Shown here one piece after another: positions 30,982-39,777 of a DNA stretch of 41,610 nt. Numbering within the stretch: position 1 is the stretch's first letter; each line of letters starts with the position of its first letter. A model generated the notes under the pieces. The model was not told the origin of the DNA and searched no databases. It saw only the letters and a program-made list of their open reading frames with translations. Origin of the DNA: a virus; IMG/VR virus record IMGVR_UViG_3300036820_000037, positions 1-41,610 of that record. One strand, 5' to 3'. The position numbers were made by a program, and so were the translations under genes.

Positions 30982-32097
30982 ATGCCCTTCGCGCGCGACA
31001 CGCTGACTGACCTTCGTCAGCAGGCGATGCAGGATGTCGCGAACGCCGTCCCCGGCGCGAACGGCTTCTTGCGCCGTTCGGTGTTTCGCATCCTGGCCTA
31101 TGTCGTGGCCGGGCTGGTCTACCTGCTCTATGGCTTCCTCGATTGGATCGCCAAGCAGGCAGTGCCGTTCACCGCCGTCGACGAATACGCCCAAGGTTGG
31201 GGCAACCTTGTCGGCGTGGTGCTGGAGAACCCAACTTTCGCCAGCGGTCCCGTAAGTTTTCCCGCCCCTTCCGCCAATGGGCAGACTATCGGCGAGGGCG
31301 TGTCGATCACCCGTGCCGACGGCGCGCTCTATGTCTCGACGGCGGAAATCACCGTGTCGGGCGGCGCCGCGGTCTTCAACGTGTTGGCCGTCGACGCCGG
31401 GGCCGATGCGAACTGCGATGCCAATGTGCAACTTTTTCTGCAAACCCCGATCGAGAACGTGCAGTCGACCGGCGTGGTGCAGGCGCCGGGGATCGACGGC
31501 GGGGCCGATGTCGAGACGCCGGATCACTATCGCACCCGCTACCTGGAACAGTATGCCAATCCGCCGCAGGGCGGTGCGCTGACCGATTACGAGGAATGGG
31601 CGCTCGCGGTACCGGGCGTGACGCGGGCATGGGCGGTCCGTGGCGCCGATCCGGGCACGGTTGTCGTCTATTTCATGATGGACGTATCCGAGGCCGCGAA
31701 TAACGGCTTTCCGCAAGGCACCAACGGCACCGCGTCTTCCGAGACGCGCGACAGCCCGGCGACGGGCGATCAGCTCATCCTGGCGAACGCGCTCTATGCC
31801 CCGTCGAAGCGACCGGTGACCGCGCTGGTCTATGCCTGGGCACCGACGGCACAGCCGGTCGATTACACGGTCGGCGGTCTCGCGGGAAACACGGCGCTCC
31901 AACAGGCGGTGCTGGCGGCGCTCGGTAACCTGCACCTGACGCAAGGCGAGCCCGGCGGCACGTTCGAACCATCGGACTGGTATGGCGCGATCAATATGGT
32001 GCCGAACATCCCCGCATTCACGGTGCCGGTGCCGGCCGCGCCGGTCACGGCGGCCGCCGGGGCATTGCTTACCGTCGGCACCGTGACTTGGGCCTGA
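30982..32097 (+). CDS. Baseplate J protein, Mu gp47-like
   Basis: This 371-aa wedge protein contains LTDLRQQAMQDVANAVPGAN, LLYGFLDWIAKQAVPFTAVDE then LGWGNL-like text (AQGWGNLVGVV). Also visible are TPDHYRTRYLEQYANPPQGG, DYEEWALAVPGVTRAWA and the C-terminal LGNLHLTQGEPGGTFEPSDWY. This is the Baseplate_J family, which forms the wedge arms that change shape on infection. Length fits the family. Confidence 0.92.
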   Translation: MPFARDTLTDLRQQAMQDVANAVPGANGFLRRSVFRILAYVVAGLVYLLYGFLDWIAKQAVPFTAVDEYAQGWGNLVGVVLENPTFASGPVSFPAPSANGQTIGEGVSITRADGALYVSTAEITVSGGAAVFNVLAVDAGADANCDANVQLFLQTPIENVQSTGVVQAPGIDGGADVETPDHYRTRYLEQYANPPQGGALTDYEEWALAVPGVTRAWAVRGADPGTVVVYFMMDVSEAANNGFPQGTNGTASSETRDSPATGDQLILANALYAPSKRPVTALVYAWAPTAQPVDYTVGGLAGNTALQQAVLAALGNLHLTQGEPGGTFEPSDWYGAINMVPNIPAFTVPVPAAPVTAAAGALLTVGTVTWA

Positions 32098-32101
32098 AAA
32101 A

Positions 32102-32701
32102 ATGCGCGTCCCGGTCTATGTCGTCGCGGATTTCGTCGCGGCGTTCCAAAACCTCTTGCCGCGCGGTCGCGCTTGGTCGCGCGAGACGACATCGGTACAG
32201 GCCGGCATTGCCAATGCGTTGATGCCGACCTTTCAGCGGTTCGCATCTCGCGCCGCCGATCTACTGACGGATGCCTTCCCGTCGACGACGTGCGAACTGC
32301 TTCCCGAATGGGAAGCGACGCTCGGATTACCGGACGATTGCGCACCGCCGAACCAAACGCTGGAACAGCGGCAACAGGCGGTGCGCGCCAAGTTCGTCGC
32401 CCGTGGCGGTCAGGATGTTTCCTATTATGTCCGGGTCGCGGCGGCGCTCGACTTCACCATCACGGTGACGGAATACCAGACATTCCGCGCCGGTCGATCG
32501 GTTGCTGGCGACGCGTGTTGCGGGAGTTGGGCGCCGTTCGAATGGACGGTCAATGCCTCGCCCCTGGTCGAGAGTTTTTTCGAAGCGGGTTCTTCTGTCG
32601 CGGGCGATGCGCTCGCCATTTGGGGCAACAGCGAACTCGAATGCACGCTCGATCGCATCAAGCCCGGCCATACGTGCCTGAATTTCACCTATCACAATTG
32701 A
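32102..32701 (+). CDS. Tail protein, Mu gp48-like (DUF2313/YmfQ)
   Basis: This 199-aa protein has the pattern LLPRGRAWSRE at the start, then PSTTCELLPEWEATLGLPDDCAPP, LEQRQQAVRAKFVARGGQ and the C-terminal LECTLDRIKPGHTCLNFTY. These are the consensus features of the gp48 family, which links wedge to tail fibre in Mu-like phages. It starts four bases after the gp47 stop. Confidence 0.9.
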   Translation: MRVPVYVVADFVAAFQNLLPRGRAWSRETTSVQAGIANALMPTFQRFASRAADLLTDAFPSTTCELLPEWEATLGLPDDCAPPNQTLEQRQQAVRAKFVARGGQDVSYYVRVAAALDFTITVTEYQTFRAGRSVAGDACCGSWAPFEWTVNASPLVESFFEAGSSVAGDALAIWGNSELECTLDRIKPGHTCLNFTYHN

Positions 32702-32712
32702 TCTGAGGTCCC

Positions 32713-34446
32713 ATGCAACGGGTCAACAGTTCCGGCGTGGCAACCGCGCTGCCCGCCGATACCGATACGGCGACACCCGGCTTTTTCTCCAATGGCAACC
32801 CGGGGGCCGCAATCCCTGCGACGGTGGTGGATGCCCCATGGCTCAACCGCGTGCAGGAAGAGATCGCGACGCCGATCCTCAATTTGCTCGGCCCGCTGAA
32901 TGCTGCGGACAATACCCAGCTCTATCAGGCGATTCTCAAAGCGGTCGCCAATGGTCTCGCCGCGATCCCGCTGATCTTCGCGCCCTCCAACGTCTCGCCG
33001 GTCGACGGCACGGTGAATGCACCTTGTGCGATCGGCCTCACCGGTTCACCGTTTGAATCGCTCTACAACACCGCCCAACTCGGCATGGAGGTGCAGCTCG
33101 CCACCACCGAGACCGGGTGGACCTCGGCCAGTGGCTTCCCCGCGCCGGCCTATGACAGCGGTCTAGTGCAAAAAATCTCGACCGCATTCACCGTTCCGGC
33201 GGGTACGCTGTCGCCATCCTCAACCTATTACTGGACCTGCCGTTACACCGATTCCAAAGGCAATGTTTCGGCCTGGTCGCAACCCACTGGATTCTCGACC
33301 GCGGCCCTGACGATCGCGACGCCGTCGATCTCGGCGCCGACCAACAATGCGACCAACGTCTCCCCTGCCGTCACGGTCACCACGTCCGCCTTCACGATGA
33401 CCAACGGGACCGATAGCCAGGCGAGCGCGGACTTTGAATTGTGGACCGGTCCCGCTGGAACCGGCAACAACGTCTGGTCGGATGAAGGGGACACCACCAA
33501 TCTCACCAGCAACAGCATCCCGGCCGATCCCCTGTCGAACAGCACCGCCTATTATCTGCGGGTGCGGTACCGGGGTGCCGGCGGTGAATACTCGCCCTGG
33601 TCGGCGGACTGCAAATTCACCACGGCCGCGGCCGCGATCACCCCGCCATCGAGCGCCGGCACCGCCGCGGGCTGCGGCCTCTATGTCGGCGAGATCACCC
33701 TCGGCGGTCATACCTACGCGCTGTTCGCGGCGCAAATGGATGGCGTCTTCCACGATATCATCCTGCCGCGACAGTCGCTCCCCAAAGTATTCTGCGATCC
33801 GGTTTTCACCGGTCCGACCTCGGTCACGGACGGGTTGTCCAACACGCTCGCCATGTACGCCTCGCTCGCGACCTCGGGGCCGTTGCGGGTCGCCTTGGAC
33901 GATCCCTCGCACAACGCCCTGCTTCAACTCACCCAGTGGAATCAGAGGCAATACTACGCGGCGTGCGCATATTCGGATTGGTACATCCCGTCGCGGGATG
34001 AATTGGAGCTGATCTACCGCACCCTCAAACCGACCGCGACCAATAACTGCACCAATACGGCGGGCGGACCGAACTGGGGTTATCCCGCACCAAATACCAC
34101 CCGGTATGACGGCCAGAATATGGGGGTGAACGGCAGCAGTTCCCCGACCGGCGCCGCCTATACCTCGTCCGTCCCGGGACAGACCGCCGCGTCGACGTTC
34201 CAGAAATCCGGCACGGAATTTAGCAACAACGCGATGCTCGATAAACACTCGCTCGCCACGGGCCTACCGGCGCGCGCCGTCTTCTATCTATCCTCGACCT
34301 TCGCCTTGTCGACGTTGCAGAACTCGCATTACGCCGGCGTCTACCAGCGCTTCGACGACGGCTATCAATGCACGGCGGATGCGCTGTTCGGCCGCCAGGA
34401 TCACTACATTGCCATCCGGCCGGTGCGCCGCGTGCTGGTCAGCTAA
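32713..34446 (+). CDS. Tail fibre protein with Ig/Fn3-like repeats and DUF1566-like C-terminal domain
   Basis: This 577-aa protein starts with the typical fibre N terminus (GFFSNGNPGAAIPATVVDAPWLNRVQEEIATPI cut into two runs: GFFSNGNPG and WLNRVQEEI). Residues 95-300 form two or three Fn3/Ig-like repeats (STYYWTCRYTDSKGNVSAWS, NSTAYYLRVRYRGAGGEYS). Residues about 330-577 are a C-type-lectin/FGE-like domain of the DUF1566 type (GLYVGEITLGGHTYALFA, YSDWYIPSRDELELIY, ending HYIAIRPVRRV). Such tips bind host surface molecules. No reverse transcriptase or template repeat was seen nearby, so diversity generation is not indicated. Confidence 0.8.
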   Translation: MQRVNSSGVATALPADTDTATPGFFSNGNPGAAIPATVVDAPWLNRVQEEIATPILNLLGPLNAADNTQLYQAILKAVANGLAAIPLIFAPSNVSPVDGTVNAPCAIGLTGSPFESLYNTAQLGMEVQLATTETGWTSASGFPAPAYDSGLVQKISTAFTVPAGTLSPSSTYYWTCRYTDSKGNVSAWSQPTGFSTAALTIATPSISAPTNNATNVSPAVTVTTSAFTMTNGTDSQASADFELWTGPAGTGNNVWSDEGDTTNLTSNSIPADPLSNSTAYYLRVRYRGAGGEYSPWSADCKFTTAAAAITPPSSAGTAAGCGLYVGEITLGGHTYALFAAQMDGVFHDIILPRQSLPKVFCDPVFTGPTSVTDGLSNTLAMYASLATSGPLRVALDDPSHNALLQLTQWNQRQYYAACAYSDWYIPSRDELELIYRTLKPTATNNCTNTAGGPNWGYPAPNTTRYDGQNMGVNGSSSPTGAAYTSSVPGQTAASTFQKSGTEFSNNAMLDKHSLATGLPARAVFYLSSTFALSTLQNSHYAGVYQRFDDGYQCTADALFGRQDHYIAIRPVRRVLVS

Positions 34447-34450
34447 AACC

Positions 34451-37306
34451 ATGAACCGTCGCATCATCATCCCGCTGCTATTAGCGGCGTTGCTGACGGC
34501 TTGCTCGGCGATCGCGCCCAGCGGACCGTCGCCCCATGTCCCCGCGCCTTCGACGGAACCGGTGACGGCCGCGCCGATCGCGACGCCCGAAACTGCGGCA
34601 CTTCACCGCTTCGGTTCCTTCGCGCCCAACACGGTACTGACGGCGGAGCAGCTCAACGCGGCTTTTTCCGGTGTCTGCCCCATCACCGGGTGCAGTTTCA
34701 GCGGTCCGGTGAACTTCACCACCGGGGGTGCTTTGGTCCTGCCGGTGTGGGTGTCGAATGCCCGGCCAGGTTCACCGGCTCAGGGACAGATCGGATACGC
34801 CAGCGATATCGGTTCGCCGGAACTCTATACCGGGACGAGTTGGCAGGACCTCGGCACCGTCGCGAGCATCACCGCCGAATCGCCCCTGACCGGCGGCACG
34901 ATCACGCGAAGCGGCACGATCGGCCTCGGCATCGTCCCGGTCACGCTGGGCGGTACGGATTTGACCGGGCCATACACCGATGGCCAATTGCTGATCGGCG
35001 ATAGTTCGTCGGGCGGCCTTGATGCCGCGACGCTGACCCCCGGTAATAACATCACCCTGACCTTCGGACATGGGGGCATCACCATTGCCGAAGTGACGAA
35101 TGGCCCGTCGAAGGTGAATGGGGTCGCCTTTCCGACCGATCCCGGCTCGGGCTATCCCCTGGCGGCCGTCATGACCGGCGCCGGCGTCATCAATTATGAG
35201 ACGCTGCCGATCGGTGCCGGCGGGACCGGCGCCACCACTGCGGCAACCGCGGCGGCCAATCTCGGCGTAGCGCCGTCGAGCGCCACCGGGACGGTATCAG
35301 CGGTGACGGGGTCTATTGTTCCCGGCGATGCCCCGGTCTTCACCGACAACAAGGGCACGATCGGCGATAGCGGGATCGTCCCCGGCGGCTCCAGCGCGTC
35401 CGGCGGCGCGCCGCAAGGCCGGCTGACGCTGCAATCAGGCTCGCCGCTGATCACGACCCAGGAAGCGATCTCGGCGGTGTTGGGCGCCAGCACCGTGACC
35501 GCGAGCTACGCACCGGGTGACACGGTAACGCTGACCGGCGGCACCGAAACCGTGAACGCGGTGCTCTCCGTCACCAATACCGATCTTTATTCGGTGACAC
35601 CGCTCGCCGTAGGCACGGGATATTTCACGGGCGATACCGTGACGCTGACTGGCGGCACTTTTACCGGCTCGGCCATCGCCACGATTTCGCAAGCCTCGGC
35701 GATTTCGGTTGCGGTGAACAGCGCCGGCACCGCTTCCTTAGCCATTTATTATACTCCTACCGACACGATCACGTTGACCGGTGGCACCATTGCATCGGGT
35801 TCGATTATAGAAACCGTGCTGACTACCACGGTTATTGATATTGGCGCCGGTAGTAACGGTACTGGTTGCACCAACGAATCAGCCGGTCATTACACGCTCA
35901 CGGGGACAGACGGGACCGGGACGAAATGGACGGCGACGGCTGGCATCACCAGCAATGCTTTCATCGGTCTCACCATCACCGGTGGCGGAAGCTATACCGT
36001 CAACCCGGCGGTCGGGACTATTAGCACTAATTTCAGTGTATCGCCGAGCTTGGTAGGATGTTCCGTCGCGCCATCAGTCGAAATCTCGACCGGAGTTCTC
36101 ACCGCATCGACAACGACGAATACGGCGATATTCTCGACGACGCCGAGCGGGGGTGGGCTGACGCAGAGCGCCACGTCCGGCCACGGCGCCGGGGCGACCT
36201 TCACCGGCGTTTTCAGTGTCTACGCCGCAACTCTTTCCACCAACACGGCCGTCTTTACGGTCAACGCTACGACGCTGACGCAGAGCGCCACGTCCGGCGC
36301 CGGGACCGGCGTGACGTTCACGCCGATCTATCAGCCGAACGCTTTGACCGTGGCGACGGGCGGCATCTACAGCGCCGTGCCGCCGAACTCGGTGAGCCAG
36401 GGCAGCACGTCCGGCTCTGGGGCCGGCGCAAAATTCACGATGTCATGGGCCGTCGGCATGACGGGCGCCACGGCAATCTATTATCAGCCGTTTGGCTCAG
36501 GGCAGAACGTGCCGGTGTGGCTCGGCACATCGTTCGGTTCGGAATCAATCGGCGCGGGCCTCTCCCTGGCGCTCGACAGCAACAGTGGTCATACCGGCTA
36601 TCAGGCTTCCGGAAACGTCTACGATATTTTCGCCGCGATGAACGGATCGACGCTGGTGATCGGGACGGGACCTGCTTGGTCGAGCACCGGTGCGCGCGGT
36701 ACCGGAGCGGGCACCACGCAGCTAGCGCAAGAAAGCGGCATCTGGGTCAACGCGAATGCGATCACGCTGCGCTATGGCAATTCAAGCGGCAACACGCTCA
36801 GCGTGCCGGCCGATGAGGCAACCTACCTCGGCTCGATGTATGCGACGGCCAATGGTCAGACCCGCCTCAATCTCGGCTGCTATCTGGTAGCCGGCGGCGG
36901 CAATAATGTGGCCGGCCTCTACAATGCCTATAACCGATTGCGCGTCCCGTACTGCGAGGGCGACAGCACCACTTCCTGGAGCTACACCGCCGGCACCTGG
37001 CGCGGGGCTGATAGCAGCACCGCCAACCGCATTACCTTCCTCGATGGGTTGGGCGTCACGCCGGTCGGCGCCAGTTATTCGGCCCTGGTCGAGGCGGATT
37101 CCACGGGCATCGATATCGACAGCAGCACTGCGACCCCGATGCTGTTTGGCACCGGCCCCGCTAGCCTAAAGTCGCAGGTGACCGACGATTATATCGGGCC
37201 GCCGCAACTCGGCCTCCATTACCTACAGGCGATGGAACTGGGCACCACGAGCGGCCTGATCACCGGCAACGGCCAAATGTGGCTGCGCGCCAATCTCGAT
37301 AATTGA
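34451..37306 (+). CDS. Large fibre-like repeat protein with lipoprotein signal peptide
   Basis: The protein has 951 residues from ATG 34451; the open frame upstream overlaps the previous gene and is not used. The N terminus MNRRIIIPLLLAALLTAC is a lipoprotein signal with lipobox L-T-A-C, giving acylated Cys18. A proline-rich linker follows. Then come long T/G/S-rich beta repeats with recurring GDTVTLTGGT (about 350-460) and SATSG-x-G-A-G-A/V-x-FT units (about 575-680), and a C-terminal domain with AATYLGSMYATANGQTRLNLG. The repeats and position among tail genes point to a fibre, while the lipobox would place the protein in the cell envelope. It may be a host-surface-exposed protein in lysogens or a fibre with a strange leader. 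Confidence 0.65.
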   Translation: MNRRIIIPLLLAALLTACSAIAPSGPSPHVPAPSTEPVTAAPIATPETAALHRFGSFAPNTVLTAEQLNAAFSGVCPITGCSFSGPVNFTTGGALVLPVWVSNARPGSPAQGQIGYASDIGSPELYTGTSWQDLGTVASITAESPLTGGTITRSGTIGLGIVPVTLGGTDLTGPYTDGQLLIGDSSSGGLDAATLTPGNNITLTFGHGGITIAEVTNGPSKVNGVAFPTDPGSGYPLAAVMTGAGVINYETLPIGAGGTGATTAATAAANLGVAPSSATGTVSAVTGSIVPGDAPVFTDNKGTIGDSGIVPGGSSASGGAPQGRLTLQSGSPLITTQEAISAVLGASTVTASYAPGDTVTLTGGTETVNAVLSVTNTDLYSVTPLAVGTGYFTGDTVTLTGGTFTGSAIATISQASAISVAVNSAGTASLAIYYTPTDTITLTGGTIASGSIIETVLTTTVIDIGAGSNGTGCTNESAGHYTLTGTDGTGTKWTATAGITSNAFIGLTITGGGSYTVNPAVGTISTNFSVSPSLVGCSVAPSVEISTGVLTASTTTNTAIFSTTPSGGGLTQSATSGHGAGATFTGVFSVYAATLSTNTAVFTVNATTLTQSATSGAGTGVTFTPIYQPNALTVATGGIYSAVPPNSVSQGSTSGSGAGAKFTMSWAVGMTGATAIYYQPFGSGQNVPVWLGTSFGSESIGAGLSLALDSNSGHTGYQASGNVYDIFAAMNGSTLVIGTGPAWSSTGARGTGAGTTQLAQESGIWVNANAITLRYGNSSGNTLSVPADEATYLGSMYATANGQTRLNLGCYLVAGGGNNVAGLYNAYNRLRVPYCEGDSTTSWSYTAGTWRGADSSTANRITFLDGLGVTPVGASYSALVEADSTGIDIDSSTATPMLFGTGPASLKSQVTDDYIGPPQLGLHYLQAMELGTTSGLITGNGQMWLRANLDN

Positions 37307-37317
37307 GGGTCTGAACC

Positions 37318-37842
37318 ATGTCGGATGATCTTGCGCCTCTGGTGCAGACGGCCGTTGCCGCCGCTGCCGGGTGTCCCATAAACGGTGTCGCCATCGTCGA
37401 TCCGGCCGACCCGTCGACGTGGCGGATCGACTTCGATTCAAGCTGCACCAGCGATCAGATGGCGGCCGGGAAAGCGGCGGCGCTCGCTTTCAATATCGCG
37501 GCGGCGGAACAGGCGGGACAGCTCGACACCATCCTGGCGGCCGGCCTCACGATCACGTCAACGGGCACGCCGTCGCTCAACGGCACCTATGGGGTTGGCG
37601 CGACCGAGCAGGCGAACATTACCGCGATCGCCAGCGGCCTTAATGCCGGGAAGGTGCCGGACGGCGGCTCGACCTTCGAATATCTCGACGCCACCGGGAC
37701 GCCGCACAGTTTTACCAGCGCGGACTTCATCAATTTCGCCTCGGCGGTGATGAACTATGTCTATGAGACCGATTTGATCGCAGCGGAACTGGCGGCGGGT
37801 GAAAGCGAAAGCTGGCCCGCCGCCACGGCGACGATCCCCTAA
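37318..37842 (+). CDS. Putative tail-fibre accessory protein (DUF4376-like)
   Basis: This 174-aa protein is next to the fibre genes. The C-terminal half has GTPSLNGTYGVGATEQANI then HSFTSADFINFASAVMNYVYE, resembling the DUF4376 pattern of small proteins encoded after phage fibres (T-s-a-e-f-x-x-f-a-x-a-v-a-x-h-v). The N-terminal half (CPINGVAIVDPADPSTWRIDF) reads as a separate beta domain. Function is unknown; fibre assembly is a reasonable guess. Confidence 0.5.
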   Translation: MSDDLAPLVQTAVAAAAGCPINGVAIVDPADPSTWRIDFDSSCTSDQMAAGKAAALAFNIAAAEQAGQLDTILAAGLTITSTGTPSLNGTYGVGATEQANITAIASGLNAGKVPDGGSTFEYLDATGTPHSFTSADFINFASAVMNYVYETDLIAAELAAGESESWPAATATIP

Positions 37843-37901
37843 CCGCGCCACCATCGAAATCACCGACTACGAATTTTTAATCGACGTTGGCGGGGCTAGG
37901 G

Positions 37902-38258
37902 ATGGACGAGGCCAACAGCGGTACGGCGCGCCAGACGCTCGGCCGCATTGAGGAACGCGCCACCGAAGCGGCGGCCAATAGCCGCGCGGCTCGCGAGGAA
38001 ATCGTGGCCCTGGCGCGCGAGCTATCGGGCCTAACGGCATCGCTCAAGGCAATGAACGATCAGATGCAAAGTCACTTTGCCGACGATCGCCGCCACTTCG
38101 ACGACTATGGCCCGCGCCTCGCCACCTTGGAGAAATCCGACGCGGCCACGCGCGCGACCAATAGCGCCAACCGCTGGTGGGTCACGGTGATTGCCACCAT
38201 CGGCGGCGCGGTTGCCGGCGGCCTTGCGGGAAATTTCAGGATTTTCGGGGGGCACTGA
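37902..38258 (+). CDS. Small coiled-coil protein with C-terminal membrane anchor (lysis-module)
   Basis: This 118-aa protein starts at ATG 37902 after GGGGCTAGGG. Residues 8-75 are a coiled coil (EERATEAAANSRAAREEIVAL, then LKAMNDQMQSHFADDRRHF). Residues about 92-112 (WWVTVIATIGGAVAGGLAG) form one membrane segment. Its stop overlaps the lysozyme start by one base. The architecture, coiled coil plus a terminal anchor next to endolysin, suggests a holin-like or lysis-regulating protein. Confidence 0.6.
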   Translation: MDEANSGTARQTLGRIEERATEAAANSRAAREEIVALARELSGLTASLKAMNDQMQSHFADDRRHFDDYGPRLATLEKSDAATRATNSANRWWVTVIATIGGAVAGGLAGNFRIFGGH

Positions 38259-38728
38259 TGGTCGATCTGCGCACGCTCGCCGAGGCCTATACCAAGGCAA
38301 ATGAGGGTTGTCGCCTCGAAGCCTATCAGGACACACGCGGCATCTGGACTATCGGTTATGGCGAAACCGACCCCACCATTGTCCAGGGCGTGGTCTGGAC
38401 GCAAGCCCAAGCGGACGCGCGGTTCGACGCGCGTTGGTCCGAGGCCAACGGGGACGCCGAGAATTGCGTCTCGCCGGTGTGCTGGAACGCCATGGGAATC
38501 GCGCGTCAGGCGGTGCTGGCCGACATGGCCTTTCAACTCGGCTTCCGGGGACTGCGCGAGTTCCAATCTATGCGTCGCGCCTTGGAAGAGCAACGGTGGG
38601 CCGATGCGGCCGAGGATGCGCTGGAAAGCCTCGCGGCGAAGCAGGCGCCGAACCGCTGGGTTCGGCATGCGCGGATCCTGACGGAAGGAGATGCTGCGAT
38701 CGTGAACGGCGCGCTGCCGACATCATGA
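38258..38728 (+). CDS. Endolysin, GH24 (T4-type) lysozyme
   Basis: The protein has 156 residues from ATG 38258. The catalytic triad of T4 lysozyme is fully visible: E16 (ANEGCRLEAY), D25 (QDTRG) and T31 (WTIGYG), with the exact family spacing of 9 and 6. Further family text is QLGFRGLREFQSM and APNRWVRHARI (usually G-L-x-x-R-R). It hydrolyses peptidoglycan between N-acetylmuramic acid and N-acetylglucosamine at the end of the lytic cycle. No signal peptide is present, so it depends on a holin, probably one of the membrane proteins beside it. It overlaps the following gene by ATGA. Confidence 0.93.
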   Translation: MVDLRTLAEAYTKANEGCRLEAYQDTRGIWTIGYGETDPTIVQGVVWTQAQADARFDARWSEANGDAENCVSPVCWNAMGIARQAVLADMAFQLGFRGLREFQSMRRALEEQRWADAAEDALESLAAKQAPNRWVRHARILTEGDAAIVNGALPTS

Positions 38729-38925
38729 TCGCGCATCGCGGTCTCGAAGCCGATCTGGCCGCCTATCAGCAGATCATCGCCGAGTATCGCGCGGCCGTCG
38801 CCGCCAACCCCACAGCAATTGACCCGACGCTGCGCACCACGGCCTTGACCAAGTTCAGGGCGCTTGGCGTCGGCGAAGAATTTGCCGGGTCGTGGCTCGA
38901 TCCGAAACCGAAGCGCCGACGCTGA
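38725..38925 (+). CDS. Small hypothetical protein after the endolysin
   Basis: The 66-aa product is translated from ATG 38725 within the lysozyme stop (ATGA). The sequence is helical (LEADLAAYQQIIAEYRAAVA), with GVGEEFAGSWLDPKPKRRR at the end, a basic tail. There is no signal or membrane segment. No family is recognised, but tight coupling implies a role with the lysis genes. Confidence 0.55.
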   Translation: MIAHRGLEADLAAYQQIIAEYRAAVAANPTAIDPTLRTTALTKFRALGVGEEFAGSWLDPKPKRRR

Positions 38926-38961
38926 ATCAGTCCTTTTTTTGTAAATCCCTGGAGGTCTCCC

Positions 38962-39669
38962 ATGTTCAATCGCTTGTTCGATCGCGACCGGCTGACCGAT
39001 GCCATCGGTCTGTCGTGTGCTGTCGCGATCGTGGTACTCGCCTTGCCGTTCTTCCTGGCCGGGCTCGGGCTGGCGGCGGTGTTCCTGCTGCTGATCATGC
39101 TGTGGGGCGCGGTGAAACTCTTGGTCGCCGTGGGGAGCGATATCTATCGCAACGGCATCCGTAACGAGTTTCAGCGGGCATGCGCCGAGGTCAGCATCGC
39201 GCTGTTGCTGATCCTGACCGTCAGCACGCCGACGTGGGCCGCGACCTCATCGTCGATCGACATCTCGCCCATCACCAATGCCCTCCTTGCCGTCGCGGGA
39301 ACGGCGCTGCTCGCCGTTGGTACATGGGCGGTAGGGCGCGCGGCGCGCTGGATGAATCTCCAAAGCAATGCGACGGCAGTATCGGCGTTCGACGATGCCT
39401 TGGGCAAGGCCCTGGCGGCCGGGCTGCAAAGCAGCAGTGCGCTCATCGCGCAAAAGGGCTGGGACCATATCGACGTGAAGAACGCGACCCTCGCCGCGGC
39501 CGCGCCGATCCTGGTGGCGAAATTCCCCGATGCGCTCAAGGGCGTCGGGATCGACGTGTCCGATCCGTCGCAAACGGCGGCAAAAGTCACGGCGGCACTC
39601 GACCGCGCCTTCCCGGCGGCGGTGACGAAAGCCGCCGCGTCGCCGGCGACGCCGCCGGTCAAGTCGTGA
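38962..39669 (+). CDS. Multi-pass membrane protein, possible holin
   Basis: This 235-aa protein follows an AGGTCTCCC site at ATG 38962. Membrane segments are visible at about 15-55 (GLSCAVAIVVLALPFFLAG, LAAVFLLLIMLWGAVKLLVAV), about 74-90 (VSIALLLILTVSTP) and about 105-122 (ALLAVAGTALLAVGTWAVG). The soluble C-terminal part (QSSSALIAQKGWDHIDVKN, then AAPILVAKFPDALKGVGID) resembles the tail of LLH-type phage holins. Its place after the endolysin supports a holin role, but length is greater than usual. Confidence 0.55.
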   Translation: MFNRLFDRDRLTDAIGLSCAVAIVVLALPFFLAGLGLAAVFLLLIMLWGAVKLLVAVGSDIYRNGIRNEFQRACAEVSIALLLILTVSTPTWAATSSSIDISPITNALLAVAGTALLAVGTWAVGRAARWMNLQSNATAVSAFDDALGKALAAGLQSSSALIAQKGWDHIDVKNATLAAAAPILVAKFPDALKGVGIDVSDPSQTAAKVTAALDRAFPAAVTKAAASPATPPVKS

Positions 39670-39755
39670 CCGCCTTCCTCCGCCTCATGGCCCGTCATGC
39701 CGTGCTCGCCGGACTGATTGTGCTCGGCGGGTGTGCCGTCATCGTCCATTTCTGA
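39666..39755 (+). CDS. Very small lipoprotein-like peptide
   Basis: This 29-codon frame starts at GTG 39666, overlapping the preceding stop. It reads LMARHAVLAGLIVLGGCAVI, in which V-L-G-G-C is a lipobox. Only about 7 residues would follow the acylated Cys, so a spanin function is doubtful. It may be a real micro-lipoprotein of the lysis module or chance. Confidence 0.35.
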   Translation: MTAFLRLMARHAVLAGLIVLGGCAVIVHF

Positions 39756-39777
39756 AACCCCCAAAATCGAGGATCAC

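Noticed and set aside
32713-34446. Diversity-generating retroelement target (DUF1566/C-lectin-like tip)
   Set aside because: No reverse transcriptase gene and no template/variable repeat pair is visible in the window.
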